From: Vesta saturnalis
Lineage: Eukaryota > Arthropoda > Insecta > Coleoptera > Lampyridae
NCBI GenBank assembly: GCA_036346205.1
Contig: JARFJB010000921.1
Coordinates: forward strand, 782,501-846,500
Direction of reading: 5' to 3'
DNA: 64,000 nucleotides
The notes beneath the pieces are model-generated. The model was not told the DNA's origin. It saw nothing but the letters and a program-made list of their open reading frames with translations, and made no database searches. A program made the position numbers and the translations under genes. Positions 32,255 to 42,737 of the stretch are shown piece by piece (position 1 is the first letter of the stretch; each line of letters begins with the position of its first letter).

Positions 32255-34090
32255 AAATTAATAGTAATCTTTAACGTAATAATTTGAGAAGGATTTCTTT
32301 AACAGATAATCAGTCATTTTAATCGGGTTGATATAATTTCAATTGAAGATAAGATTTAAGATATACCGTAACGTAATTATAAAGTGCATATGTCGTTGAC
32401 CGAACACTGGTTTATTTGTACACTAGTGTTTGTTTTGTGAGTAGCCACAAATATTCTTGAAGTTTTTATAGGAATCGACTACCGACTGTAATTCATTTAC
32501 TTACCTGGATTTGCAATAAAGGTAAGCAAGTTTGTTTTATTTGTTTGTGTACGAAGCTGTGTCCTTTTCGCATTAGGTGCTACGACCCCGATACTGACGC
32601 TTTTTAAATTATAGGACTTATTGGGAATTATTACTATTTATAAGTGGTTGGTCGTTTTTGCTTGTTTTCGTGTTGTGACGTATGTTCATTTTTAAATTGA
32701 ATAATTAATCACCGTATCAAACAGTCGTTTATGTGGTTATTTGAGCCATTAATTTTACATTGAAGTTTATCGAAATGTGTAATGGAGAGTTTTACTTTTA
32801 GTGAACATTTTGGTTTCTTGTTAGGCCATTATTAAGAGTATGACGTTTTCCGCTCTAAATGTATCTAACAAGTAACGCATTTATGACCTTTTTTCCCGAT
32901 TTTGGCGTTATGGAGTTGTGACGAGTGCGCTTGGAGCGTTAAGTAAGAACCCCGCCCAAACCTCTGAGCTAATTACCTTTACGGGATGATGCTCTAGCGA
33001 GTGTTTTACCCGTGACAGTATCTAGGATGCTTTGACTGAATCTGGATTCTGGTTAGCATACCAATAAGTCAAATGAGGTGATAAGGTTCAAACGAGTTCT
33101 TGAAATTTGTTTATAAATCCTTTTTCCTTTTATAAGTCCTTTTTCATAGAGACTAGTCTCAAATCAATATCTTAAATTTGAATTTTAAATCTTGTTTCTA
33201 TGTATAAGATCTTTTGATAGAAACTGTTTTCTTAATTTTTCTTATATTACTTGGCGCTTTAATAATTGGAACGTAATTAAAATCTGTTTATGGATGTGCT
33301 TGTGAATGTATTCATAATTACTTCGCTGACATCATTAAAATAATAAAATGAAGGGTATTATCAAAATTGAAAATGAATGTGAATTGCTTCTTGCTTCTAC
33401 ATCTAACGTCCTTTTTGATTTCACGTTGAAATCAAGATCTTGAAATAAACCCCTTGATGCTGGTCCTATATTTATTTGTTACCCAAGAAAGTGAACTAAT
33501 TAACCCTTTAAGAGAACGTGAGTAAGATGCATAAATTTAAAATTTTAAAAACCCGTTTCAAGATGCTTCAAACAAGCTGCAAGCATTAGCAACTAAAGTA
33601 AATTCACCAGAAAATCTTGTTAATCGTATTATTCTCAAAAAGACACCTTATAATTAATCGCATTATAAACCTTGATTAATACCTCTGATGATGATGATGA
33701 CATGAAATCACATAGAAATAGATATTAAAATAGTATCCATCTTAATAAGCTTAAAACATTCAGATATAGAAATCTGATCATCCTCATTTGATACCCTTTA
33801 ACATGGTTCTTATCAGTGTATCGATCAAAACTTTAAATTGCTTTAATAAGGATAGATTTAATTTTATACTGTAAATTACGCCAGAATCTTAAAGTGGTCG
33901 TGGCTTACCCTTAATGCTCTAAGAGGATGGGACTGTTTACTTCCAAAAGGGACCCAATTAGTGACTAAAGACGCTAAAAGGACCCAAATACGTCATCAGG
34001 GCGTTGAAAATGGCGTGGGAAAAGAGGCAGTATTTATTCAAGATAATGCTTATCACCTATGAGAGGTTTTATAGATTTTTAATGTCTTGA

Positions 34091-34094
<4 letters not shown>
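32255..34094. other. AT-rich, no gene identified
   Basis: No coding or repeat content recognised. 33890-34030 is slightly GC-richer and purine-rich without further features. Confidence 0.4.
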
Positions 34095-34189
<95 letters not shown>

Positions 34190-34190
34190 T
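34095..34190. repeat. (TA)n, about 95 bases
   Basis: Longest TA run of the window, directly joined to the GT/GC tract that follows. Able to extrude a cruciform. Confidence 0.95.
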
Positions 34191-34712
34191 GTGTGTGTGT
34201 GTGTGTGTGTGCGCGTGTGCGTGCGTGTGCGTGCGGTGTGCGTGCGTGCGGTGCGTGCGTGCGCGTGCGCGTGCGTGCGCGTGCGCGTGCGTGGCGTGCG
34301 CGTGCGCGTGTGCGTGCGTGCGCGTGCGTGCGCGTGGCGTGCGTGCGTCGTGTGCGTGCGTGCGTGTGGCGTGCGTGCGTGCGTGCGTTTGCGTGCGTGC
34401 GTGTGCGTGCGTGCGTGTGCGTGCGTGCGTGCGTGCGTGCGTCGTGCGTTGCGTGTGGTCGTGTGCGTGCGTGTGCGTGAGCGTGGCGTGCGTGGTGCGT
34501 GCGTGAGCGTGATGCGTGTAGCGTGACGTGTGAGCGTGAGCGTGAGCGTGAGGCGTGGCGTGGGCGTGGGTGTAGGTGAGTGTGTAGTGTGTGTGTGTGC
34601 GTGTGCGTGGCGTGTGGTGTGGTGTGCGTGTCGTGTGTGTGTGTCGTGTGGTGTGGTGTCGTGTGCGTGTCCGTGTCGTGTGCGTGTCGTGTGCGTGTGC
34701 GTGGTGTGTAGA
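34191..34712. repeat. GTGC/GTGT alternating purine-pyrimidine tract
   Basis: About 520 bases made almost only of G, T and C on the plus strand: (GT)9, then interspersed GCGTGC and GTGCGT units, later GAGCGT units and GTGTGTCGTGT. Long stretches alternate purine and pyrimidine, the sequence type that adopts Z-DNA. ORFs through it in all frames are artefacts of the repeat. Confidence 0.95.
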
Positions 34713-34854
34713 TCGTGAATTTTGGTGTGTAATAGATGTTTGAAAATTTGGCTGTATGAAATGGACGATTGAGAGTTGTTTAATACCAAAGTTTATGTCT
34801 ATAGTTTTCATGATTATGTGTGTTAGTATTTTTATAATGGCACATTACCGATGT

Positions 34855-35344
34855 GTCCTTGGTTTTCATTCAGATTGACAAAACGTGGATTGTCAGGAGC
34901 ACAAAAATGTTAATTTTTTGTTGGGCTTTACCGTTAGTAACAAAATGGCTTTCGACCGTCCACAACACATGCGGGAAACCCGATTGCCATTGATCTCTAA
35001 GTTTCATACTTTGCAACATACATTAATCTTGTTTTATATGATCTGCACAAGTGGTGTAAGTTGTCAAAGTAATATTATCGTGAAAACCATTTTCTTTCCG
35101 AACTATGTTTTAAATTCAACTCACGACAGGCTTGCCGAATCGAGTTCCTCGGATGATCTTCAAAATGCGCAACAGTGGCAATGGTATTGTCAGGATTCAC
35201 CCTTTTTCCCTTTCGAAAATAAAATGCCTCCTTATTTGCACGTAAATTGCGTTCCAATCTTACAAATATTTTTAAGCTTGGAATAACACTTTCGGGGTAC
35301 CTCTGGACGTATAACTGAACTGCTCTTCTAGGGTTCAAAGTCAA
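34855..35344 (-). pseudogene. mariner-like transposase, N-terminal part
   Basis: The minus strand from 35344 reads NPRRAVQLYVQRYPE then IPSLKIFVRLERNLRANKEA, the first helix-turn-helix of the DUF4817 type found at the start of many insect mariner-like transposases, then HFEDHPRNSIRQACRELNLK, the second helix-turn-helix. Further frames to about 34860 give HFVTNGKAQQKI and APDNPRFVNLNE, corresponding to the region around the first catalytic Asp, which is not intact. Broken after about 90 residues. Confidence 0.7.
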
Positions 35345-35375
35345 ATGACAACAATGTCAACTAATGTCAACCATT

Positions 35376-35990
35376 AGTTTAATTATTGACAGATGCGACT
35401 TTGCTATTTGTCTCCAAAGACTACTTGTTTAAATCGTGACGGTTGGGAATTTTTGATAATACTTTTTTTTACATATTATTATTATGCTACTATGATTAGT
35501 GTAATTAAGAATTCATAAGTAAATTTAGTAGAACGTTCACTTTCACGTAATCGGTAAATGTCATTTGTATAATAAAGGGCAATTTTCTAATCTGTATTTT
35601 AAAAACATATCAGTTTCATTAATTGATTAATGTTAAACTACAAATTTCAATGTTAAGAAAATGTTTACCGACATATCTTATATAACTTCGTATCTGAAGA
35701 AGCTATTTAGTCTCTTCCTACCACCCACAGTATCAAAGTGTTAATTATGTTTGTATACGGAATCATTGTTAAACCATGACGTAATATACACTTGAAAAAA
35801 TTGTTTGTTGTGATTTCCTACATACTTTGTTTCTTTCTGCGGTAATAGTAGTAACGTGGTATGTGTTTTGTAATGTTAAATTACTAAATAATGTTTAATT
35901 ATTGACAGATGCCACTTTGCTATATGTTTCCAAATGCTACTTGTTTAAATCGTGACGATGGGAATTTTTGAAAATACTCTATTTTTACAA
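35376..35990. repeat. 90-bp direct repeat pair
   Basis: 35376-35475 and 35892-35990 share GTTTAATTATTGACAGATGC, CTACTTGTTTAAATCGTGAC and GGGAATTTTTGA. Spacing about 516 bp. The intervening DNA is AT-rich without ORFs; this may be an insertion between two halves of a duplicated segment or the ends of an unidentified repeat. Confidence 0.8.
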
Positions 35991-37427
35991 ATATGCTTAT
36001 AATTTTTCAACCGGAAAAGAAGAAAAAATTTGTTCAGAAAGGTTAGCTCTTTTTAAATATACCAAAATATAGTGATGTTTCTAAAAAAAGAAAAATAATT
36101 ACGTGAGTCCTTTTCAGTTCCAAATATGAAAAAATATGCAAATTCGACTGAAAATGGACCTTACTCATTCTCATTTAAGAACCCCTTTTCAGATTTTTTT
36201 ACCGTTTTGTAATAGAGCTGAGACATCTAGTTTCGTTCACGCTGTACAAACACACCAATGGAAACTGCTTTAAATTATATTAATTTAGTCTTTAAAATGA
36301 ATGATTTTCAATTTGGGCTTATATTTACATTGCACAACGGAGTATATATTTTTGTCTCTCTAAGACTCTTCGTTACGGGCATTGTAGCTATAACTGCAAC
36401 AAAAAGATAGGTTAAGCAGTTACACTCAAACTGCTACCTTTATTTTTGAAAGGATATAAATACACTTATAACATTATGTTAAATGGTTTATGATTCTATC
36501 AAGTTTTTATTACCTACCAATTGGTTACCATTACTTATGCTAAACTCACTAAGTTATCATTTTCATATATGATACCAAAAGTGTAGGAAATTATTGGATA
36601 ATTTCATTTATAGTCACGAGTACTTGGTAAAGTCGATTTGCGACACGAATGATTATGGTGACATTTATCAAACGAAAGTGTTTCCTTCGCACGAAAACTA
36701 GAAATTGTATACTCATAATTTTTAATTTAACTGGCCAAAAATGATGATTTTCAATAAATGTAATTAAAATTATTAAATCGGAAGTTTACTAAAATCACAT
36801 ATACTCGTAAATATGTTATTAATTATCTACTGATTATTATCAAATACAAATCATTTAATTAGGTGTGATCTGAGATAACGTGATTTTAATGTTATTGGAA
36901 GATAATTAGGCGAAGAATACCTATTTAATGTAAATTCTGGACGTGCATTCATATTTATTTGCGCCTGTACCATTGCGTTTTTCATTTGTAAAACTCCCGG
37001 AAAATTTTTAAATCCACCTTAAGAGTTGACTTACCTTTTACTGTTTTTAAAACCAAAATGATGCATTTTTCACTTTTTTCGACAGCTCGTAGACGATATT
37101 CTAGCTCCATTTGTTTTCGATAAATTTACATGAAATTTTTTTTTAACGATGCGAAATTTTATTTTTGCATTTTTGGAAGTATCCCTTCAAGAACTTTCAA
37201 TATAGTGTTATGTCTAGGTTAATACTTTCCTTAAGCTTCAAAATTCGAAATTATTTTTTTCATAGTAAGTATTGTCAATGAATGACCGCCGTCATGGAAC
37301 AAAAGATTGCCTCGTGCCATTAGTCTTTAAGTTTACATCAAAGCCTACTATGTGAACAACAATAATTTAGAATTTTGAATCTTAACAAAGCTATTATAAT
37401 AATATAAATAAAAAATACACGATTTAA
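35991..37427. other. AT-rich, no gene identified
   Basis: No recognised content. Confidence 0.4.
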
Positions 37428-37490
37428 TAACTACAAGATAAGTATTCTGATTGTGTGATAATTGTGAAAGTTTACATTTTCACAAAATGC
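37428..37490 (+). mobile_element. PLE tail relic
   Basis: AAGATAAGTATT, TGTGATAATTGTGAAAGT and TTTACATTTTCA follow the order of the PLE tail at 18750-18810 and 62010-62050. Only the final part of the tail remains. Confidence 0.65.
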
Positions 37491-37565
37491 TTACTGACAC
37501 TAATCATAGTCATAAAATTATATTCAATTAACAAAAACTGTTTATACATTGTTTATTATATACGT

Positions 37566-37625
37566 CGGTTGCGGTAGACTAGTTGGTTAGTCAACTAACC
37601 GCGGATGAGTTCGAATCCTAATTCT
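37566..37625 (+). other. tRNA-like (SINE-like) block
   Basis: GCGGTAGACTAGTTGGTTAG resembles a polymerase III A box and GATGAGTTCGAATCC a B box, 45 bp apart. No tRNA fold; probably the head of a SINE. ORFs on the opposite strand (to 37976) are not recognised. Confidence 0.4.
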
Positions 37626-38209
37626 GGTGTGGATGTATTGTAAGTGTAAAGTGAGTTATCCTTTGGATAAACTTCGCCCACTATAAATTGAAGGCAATAA
37701 AATGACAAAAATGTATGTAACAAGCATTGGTTGTATGGTCGTGGTCTATCGTGACTTAATAAGCATTCAGTTCTGAGTAGGTGACGCACAATGTTTTAAA
37801 ATAGCTGTACGTTGAAACAGGAAGGCAGTTTTAGCTGTGTAAAGGATGGATTTCCACCAAGGTGTAATTTCAAAAGTCAACGGCCAAAGAGTGTGGTTTG
37901 GAATCCAAGTAAAGTATTTGGGCGTTTTTAAGTAAAGAATTAGGCTTTTCTTAATTTTTTGAAACAACTCTGCCATTGAAGTGTTAAAGTAATCCGATGT
38001 GGCCCGGGTAACACTGATTAGTATTTATTAGTGGTACTCGTTTCTGTGAGAGAATAAGTGTCGGTATTATGTAAATAGAATGTGTGGGTCAGACTATCTG
38101 AAATGGTGATAGATAAAGGACTGGACTAAGGGAGAAAGCGGTTTTGTAACTGAAAGCGCCAATATCGCTTATTTTGGGTAAAATTTTACACTATACCCAA
38201 AATACCATT

Positions 38210-38955
38210 ACCACAGATCTCCTCATCACATATTAGCGCAGCTCCTACACCACAACCTCGCCCGTCGTCGGCCCCAATGCGTCAGTCGTTTGGATCAGAT
38301 GGTCAGAGACAAGCGAAAGTTGGCAATCATTAAACGTTCTAAAGAATATCAAACAATTTCAAGGCCTGCTTTGTAAAAAATTTGTGAGTAAAAACCTAGC
38401 ATACCGGAAACTGTGTGCTCGTTAGATCCCAAAAATGTTAAATAATGTTTCTCACACGTTATCACAATGAGGTAGAAGATATAAGCAGTAGATGCACACA
38501 GATTCTCCATGCAATTCGAAACAGTTTAAACACAGACTGAGTAAGAAGTGCACAATGACTGCAGTTTTGTGGGGACCGAAAAGGACTGATGGTGGAATTT
38601 ATGTAGCAGGGGACAACAATAACAAAGGAAATCTCCGAATAGCTATGCAAAACGAACGAAGAGGAATGATCTCGTCAGGTGTTGTTTTGATCCATGACCA
38701 TGCCAGACCACACCGTACCAATGTCACAGAAAACCTGCTGGGAAGTTTTCAACCGTCTAACGTATAGTCCGGGCCTAGCAGAAGTGATTTCCATATGTTC
38801 CCAGAATTGAAAGCATGGTTGGGCGGACAATGCTCCGCTGCCAACAACAAACTCTAGGATGGCGTCAAGACGCATCTCGCCTCGTTGGCGGCGAAGTTAT
38901 CTAGAACCTTGTGTCACGATGTGACAAATGCCCAAACCTTTTTGGTAATTATGTA
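38210..38955 (+). pseudogene. mariner transposase pseudogene
   Basis: Plus-strand frames: SKQFKHRLSKKCTMTAVLWG (38515-38575), AMQNERRGMISSGVVLIHDH, ARPHRTNVTENLLGSFQPSN (38640-38765) and, after a stop, FHMFPELKAWLGGQCSA (38790-38835). This is the central and C-terminal catalytic core of a mariner transposase; IHDHARPH replaces the usual LHDNARPH, keeping the second catalytic Asp. The region 38210-38480 has weak upstream similarity in other frames. No TIRs were found. Confidence 0.8.
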
Positions 38956-39087
38956 GAACAAAAATAAGACCTGCTGTACCTTTGGTGATAAAATTATTAT
39001 GTTATGTTAATTTGACTTTTTTTATAGCCCATCGGAGGTTTACAAAAACAGCCCTCGTAGATCAAGAGGAACTTCGTTTAGGTAATT

Positions 39088-40310
39088 ATACTGGCTTCCC
39101 CATAACAGACTACCCATTTTAATAGCTCAATAAAATTGTTAAAAGTTAATAAAATAAACATTTTATTACACCGAATTACAATCTATTCTTTGGTATTTAC
39201 TGTAATATTCGACTTATCCTAACTTTTAAAAATTACGTCTTTTAAGTGACCGCCATCAACTCCAATGCACTTTGCAAGATTGGGCAATAAATGGTTCATA
39301 ACACGATGAAGCAAAACCTGATCTATTCGCGGGACTTCTTCACCAATTTGGACTTTGAGCTCTTAGATGTTTTCTAGATGAATTGAAAAAACCTTCTCCT
39401 TTAAATAGCCCAACAGAAAAAAGTACAGTTAAACTCGGGGACTTCGAAGGCCAATTTAAATCCCCAAATCATGAAATGAGTCGCCTATTAAATACGTCTC
39501 GCAGTACTGTCATAGAGTCTCTAGCGGTAAGTGCTGTTGCTGCATCTTGCTGAAATAATAACGCTTGATTTAATAATCCCATTCTTCCTAAATCAGGAAT
39601 AAAAAACGTCTCTAGCGTATTTACGTAACGCTCAGACGTCGCTGTTAGAGGACGGTTATTTCCATCTTCAAAAAAATATGGACCAATAATTCCAAACGAT
39701 CCCACGGCGCACCAAGCAACTACCTAATCGGCTTATTTATCTTGATAACTAAGATGTTGCGCCATTTGGTATTTGTACCGATGAAATTTTGTTCTTGTGA
39801 AGAATTCGATGTAGACTCCCTTTTGATATTCCCTGAATAACGGATCAGCTATTAGCAGACCTTGTGCCAATTCTCGTGGACGCAGTTCTGACTCGTTCAA
39901 TAGTTTCAGGAGTACGAATTGTTCTTCGACGTCTAGGTTTCTTCAAATTTTGCACAGAACCATTTTCAATTCATGGCATAACAGTCTTACGGTTTGAAGC
40001 ATAACCAATGTAAGTTTCTACTCAAAAAAGTCGTTGTTGAACTGAATAATCTATGTGGATTGAATCTAAACGTTAAATTATGTGTCAAAACCTAATGACA
40101 ATTGATTAATTTATTAGAAAAATGACGTTTTACGAAAATTAATCTTATCCTAGTTCTGTGCAGGCGCGCACGCAATTAATAACACGTTGATTAAAATCCC
40201 AAAGGCCATAGAAGATAATGATATAAAGCAAACCTACTGACTTATCTCATATAGAATTTATTTCAATATCAAAATAGGTAGTCTATTATGGGGAACCTAG
40301 TATTGGTAGC
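39088..40310 (-). mobile_element. Tc1/mariner-like element, copy A
   Basis: Termini: CTGGCTTCCCCATAACAGAC at 39091 and its inverted counterpart GTCTATTATGGGGAACC at 40283. Coding on the minus strand. A large internal deletion at about 39722 removed some 165 bp present in copy B. The C-terminal end of the transposase is read at 39215-39460 and the N-terminal end near 40070. Confidence 0.75.
39215..40075 (-). pseudogene. Tc1/mariner transposase, copy A
   Basis: On the minus strand: GSFGIIGPYFFEDGNNRPLT, SERYVNTLETFFIPDLG and LFQQDAATALTARDSM (39705-39520), then shifted frames with LGYLKEKVFSIHLEN, and AKCIGVDGGHLKDVIF at the end (39260-39215). Pattern typical of insect Tc3/mariner-like transposases. 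The FQQD aspartate is intact, but the following GATAHTAR is altered to AATALTAR. Internal deletion and frameshifts inactivate it. Confidence 0.8.
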
Positions 40311-40348
40311 AACGCCCTCTAGCGTAGATTTTTTCTCGACATTGTCAG

Positions 40349-40741
40349 CTAAAATATTTTCTTTACTAATCCGTTTGAAATGAGTCGCCCATTAAATACG
40401 TCTCGCAATACTGTCATAGAGTCTCTAGCGGTATGTGCTGTTACTCCACCTTGCTGGAATAATAACGCATTATTTAATAATCCCCTTCTTTCTAAATCAG
40501 GAATAAAAAACTTCTCTAGTGTATTTACGTACCGCTCGGACGGCACTGTTAGAGGACGGTTAATTCCATCTTCAAAAAAATATGGACCAATAATTCCAAA
40601 TGATCCTACGGCACACCAAGCAACAACCTTTGAATTATGGAGATTGTTTGTAATGATTTCTTGAGAATTTTCGTTTGACCAATACCTAAAATTCTGTTTA
40701 TTAACCATGCCGTTCAAATAAAAATTTGCCTCGTCAGTCAT
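40349..40741 (-). pseudogene. Tc1/mariner transposase, copy B
   Basis: Open minus-strand frame starting TDEANFYLNGMVNKQNFRYW, the region of the first catalytic residue (DEAxF), followed by VVAWCAVGSFGIIGPYFFED and LFQQGGVTAHTARDSM. The FQQD aspartate is replaced by Gly (QQGG), so it is catalytically dead. The frame ends at VFNGRLIS where the duplicated segment is joined to copy A. Upstream (41150-40742) further frames hold the N-terminal part. Confidence 0.88.
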
Positions 40742-41275
40742 TAAAGGATTGTGGAGGTCTCCTCGATGTAACTTTAAGAATTCTCCGCAAAAACCTAATC
40801 GGCTTGTTTATCTTGATAACTAAGATGTTGCGCCATTTGGTATTTGTACCGATGAAATTTTGTTCTTGTGAAGAATTCGATGTAGACTCCCTTTTGATAT
40901 TCCCTGAATAACGGATTAGCTATTCGCAGACCTTGTGTCACTTCTCGTGCACGCAGTTCTGACTCGTTCAATAGTTTCAGGAGTACGAATTGTTCTTCGA
41001 CGTCTAAGTTTCTTCAAATTTTGCACAGAACCATTTTCAATCCATGACATAACAGTCTTACGGTTTGAAGCATGATCAATGTAGGTTTCTACTCAAAAAA
41101 GTCGTTGTGGAACTGAATAATCCATGAGAATTAAATCTAAACGTTAAATTATGTGTCAAAACCTAATGACAATTGATTAATTTAATAGAAAAATGACGTT
41201 TCACGAAAACGCACGAAATTAATAACACGTTGATTAAAATCCCAAAGGCCATAGAAGATAATGATATAAAGCAAA

Positions 41276-41283
41276 CCTACTGA
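41276..41283. repeat. target site duplication of the hAT element, left
   Basis: CCTACTGA, repeated exactly at 45664-45671. Eight bp is the hAT duplication length. Confidence 0.95.
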
Positions 41284-41386
41284 CAGGCACGTAGCCAGGG
41301 AGGGGCTCGAGGGCTGAAGCCCCCTGAAACATTAAATCATGTAATTGTATTGAAATGTATTCATATTTATTTGAATTACTTAATTT

Positions 41387-42479
41387 CAGTGGTCGGATGT
41401 ATCGCGATACAAGTATCGCGATACAAATATCGCGATACTTTTGTAGTATCAACTACAGTATCGCGATACATTCAAAAAGTATTGATTATCGGTATCGCAA
41501 TACTTTTGTAAATAACGTATATCGCATACTTCGATACTTTTGCGATACTGTTTTGCGGAAATAGCCTAAAAATCTCATCCAAATAATAAAAGGAATACCA
41601 ACCGCGTCTGTTTATGATCCGTTCGTAGAAATGGGTAGAAAAATGTAAAAGGGTGTTTTGGAAAAATGTGTTGAATGGGATTAAAATTTAAAAGTAAATC
41701 CACGAAAAGCCGAAATGAATGAATTCAGTAATAAAACATTAAAAAGTAACAGTAAGACCATACAAGTACCGACTTAAATAATTTTAAATAAACTGCAGTT
41801 ATTTTGTATTTTGTTTTGAAATTCAATGCTAAAAGTATTTCTACAAATGGGTTTACAAAAAATAACTTAGGTATTTGACAAGCATTTTGTTTATAATTTC
41901 TTTAAACTCAAAGGTAGTTTTTATTTTGATGTTTATTGATTTAATAGTATGAAACTTGAATGACACTTTTTATTTACTACAGATTTGACTGTTTTATTTT
42001 TTCAAGGAGACTAGTTAGGTAGGTAATCGTTTCGTTTTTATGGAAAATATAAATATAAATATGAAGGGTTTTAACTAAACTAATACCTACCATACCTACT
42101 TACTAAGAATTGCGGATTAGGACTCTTTGTTCTTTGTACACAGAAATGTAAATGAATCAGAATAAGAATAAAATACCCAACCCTATTTCTTTTAATAGGT
42201 TTTATTTTTGACGTAGTTAATTTAGTTTAAATGTAGCGTATTTTACTTATATTTTAATAATATAATGTTACATTTACTTATTATAAAATTAAACTATTTT
42301 TAAACCATATTTGAAATTTTACACTTTCCCATGTGCCGAAAAGGATTGTTGAAAGTATCGACTATCGGTAACGCGATAGTTTGTACCAAAAGTATTGAGT
42401 ATCGCTATCGCGATAGTTGTTTTATTAAAGTATCAGTATCGCTAACGCGTTACTTATAAAAGGATTGTTCCGAGCACTG
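41387..42479. mobile_element. non-autonomous hAT (MITE-like), 1,093 bp, nested
   Basis: Ends CAGTGGTCGGA and TTCCGAGCACTG are inverted repeats. The flanking 8-bp duplication CTTAATTT is exact (41379-41386 and 42480-42487). The interior is AT-rich without ORF. Subterminal clusters of TATCGCGATA-type palindromes lie at 41400-41550 and 42355-42460, as expected for transposase-binding repeats of hAT elements. Confidence 0.93.
41400..41552. repeat. TATCGCGATA palindrome cluster, left
   Basis: At least four copies of TATCGCGATA (41400, 41415, 41429 and 41459 areas) plus degenerate forms TATCGGTATCG and TTCGATACTTTTGCGATAC. A matching cluster in mirrored position lies near the other end of the MITE. 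Confidence 0.85.
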
Positions 42480-42737
42480 CTTAATTTATGCGCAAAGTGA
42501 ATATTAATACACTGCCGCAGTTGTATTAATTTCCTATGGTTTGAATCACGCGCTAAAAATTTCCCACAATGACTAGAACAGATATGAGAAAGTGCAAGAA
42601 TAGCATCATGTCAGTTGGCTATTGTAGTTTCGTCGTTGTTTCGACCCTAAGCCTAATTTTATTGCCTACAACGTACTGTATTTCGTCAATCGTCTTTATT
42701 AGTGTTTCTCGTGTCTCGTATGTGAAAAGCTATTGAA

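Noticed and set aside
33690..33720. CTGATGATGATGATGACATGAAATC as another hammerhead-like motif
   Set aside because: No hairpin between the two core parts; it is a short GAT repeat.
34189..34811. Long ORFs on both strands with Cys/Val/Arg or His/Thr/Arg repeats
   Set aside because: They come from the GT/GC microsatellite, which is open in several frames at once; no protein signal remains after removing the repeat.
37595..37976. Two minus-strand ORFs as exons of a host gene
   Set aside because: No splice signals or family pattern; first one overlaps a SINE-like block.
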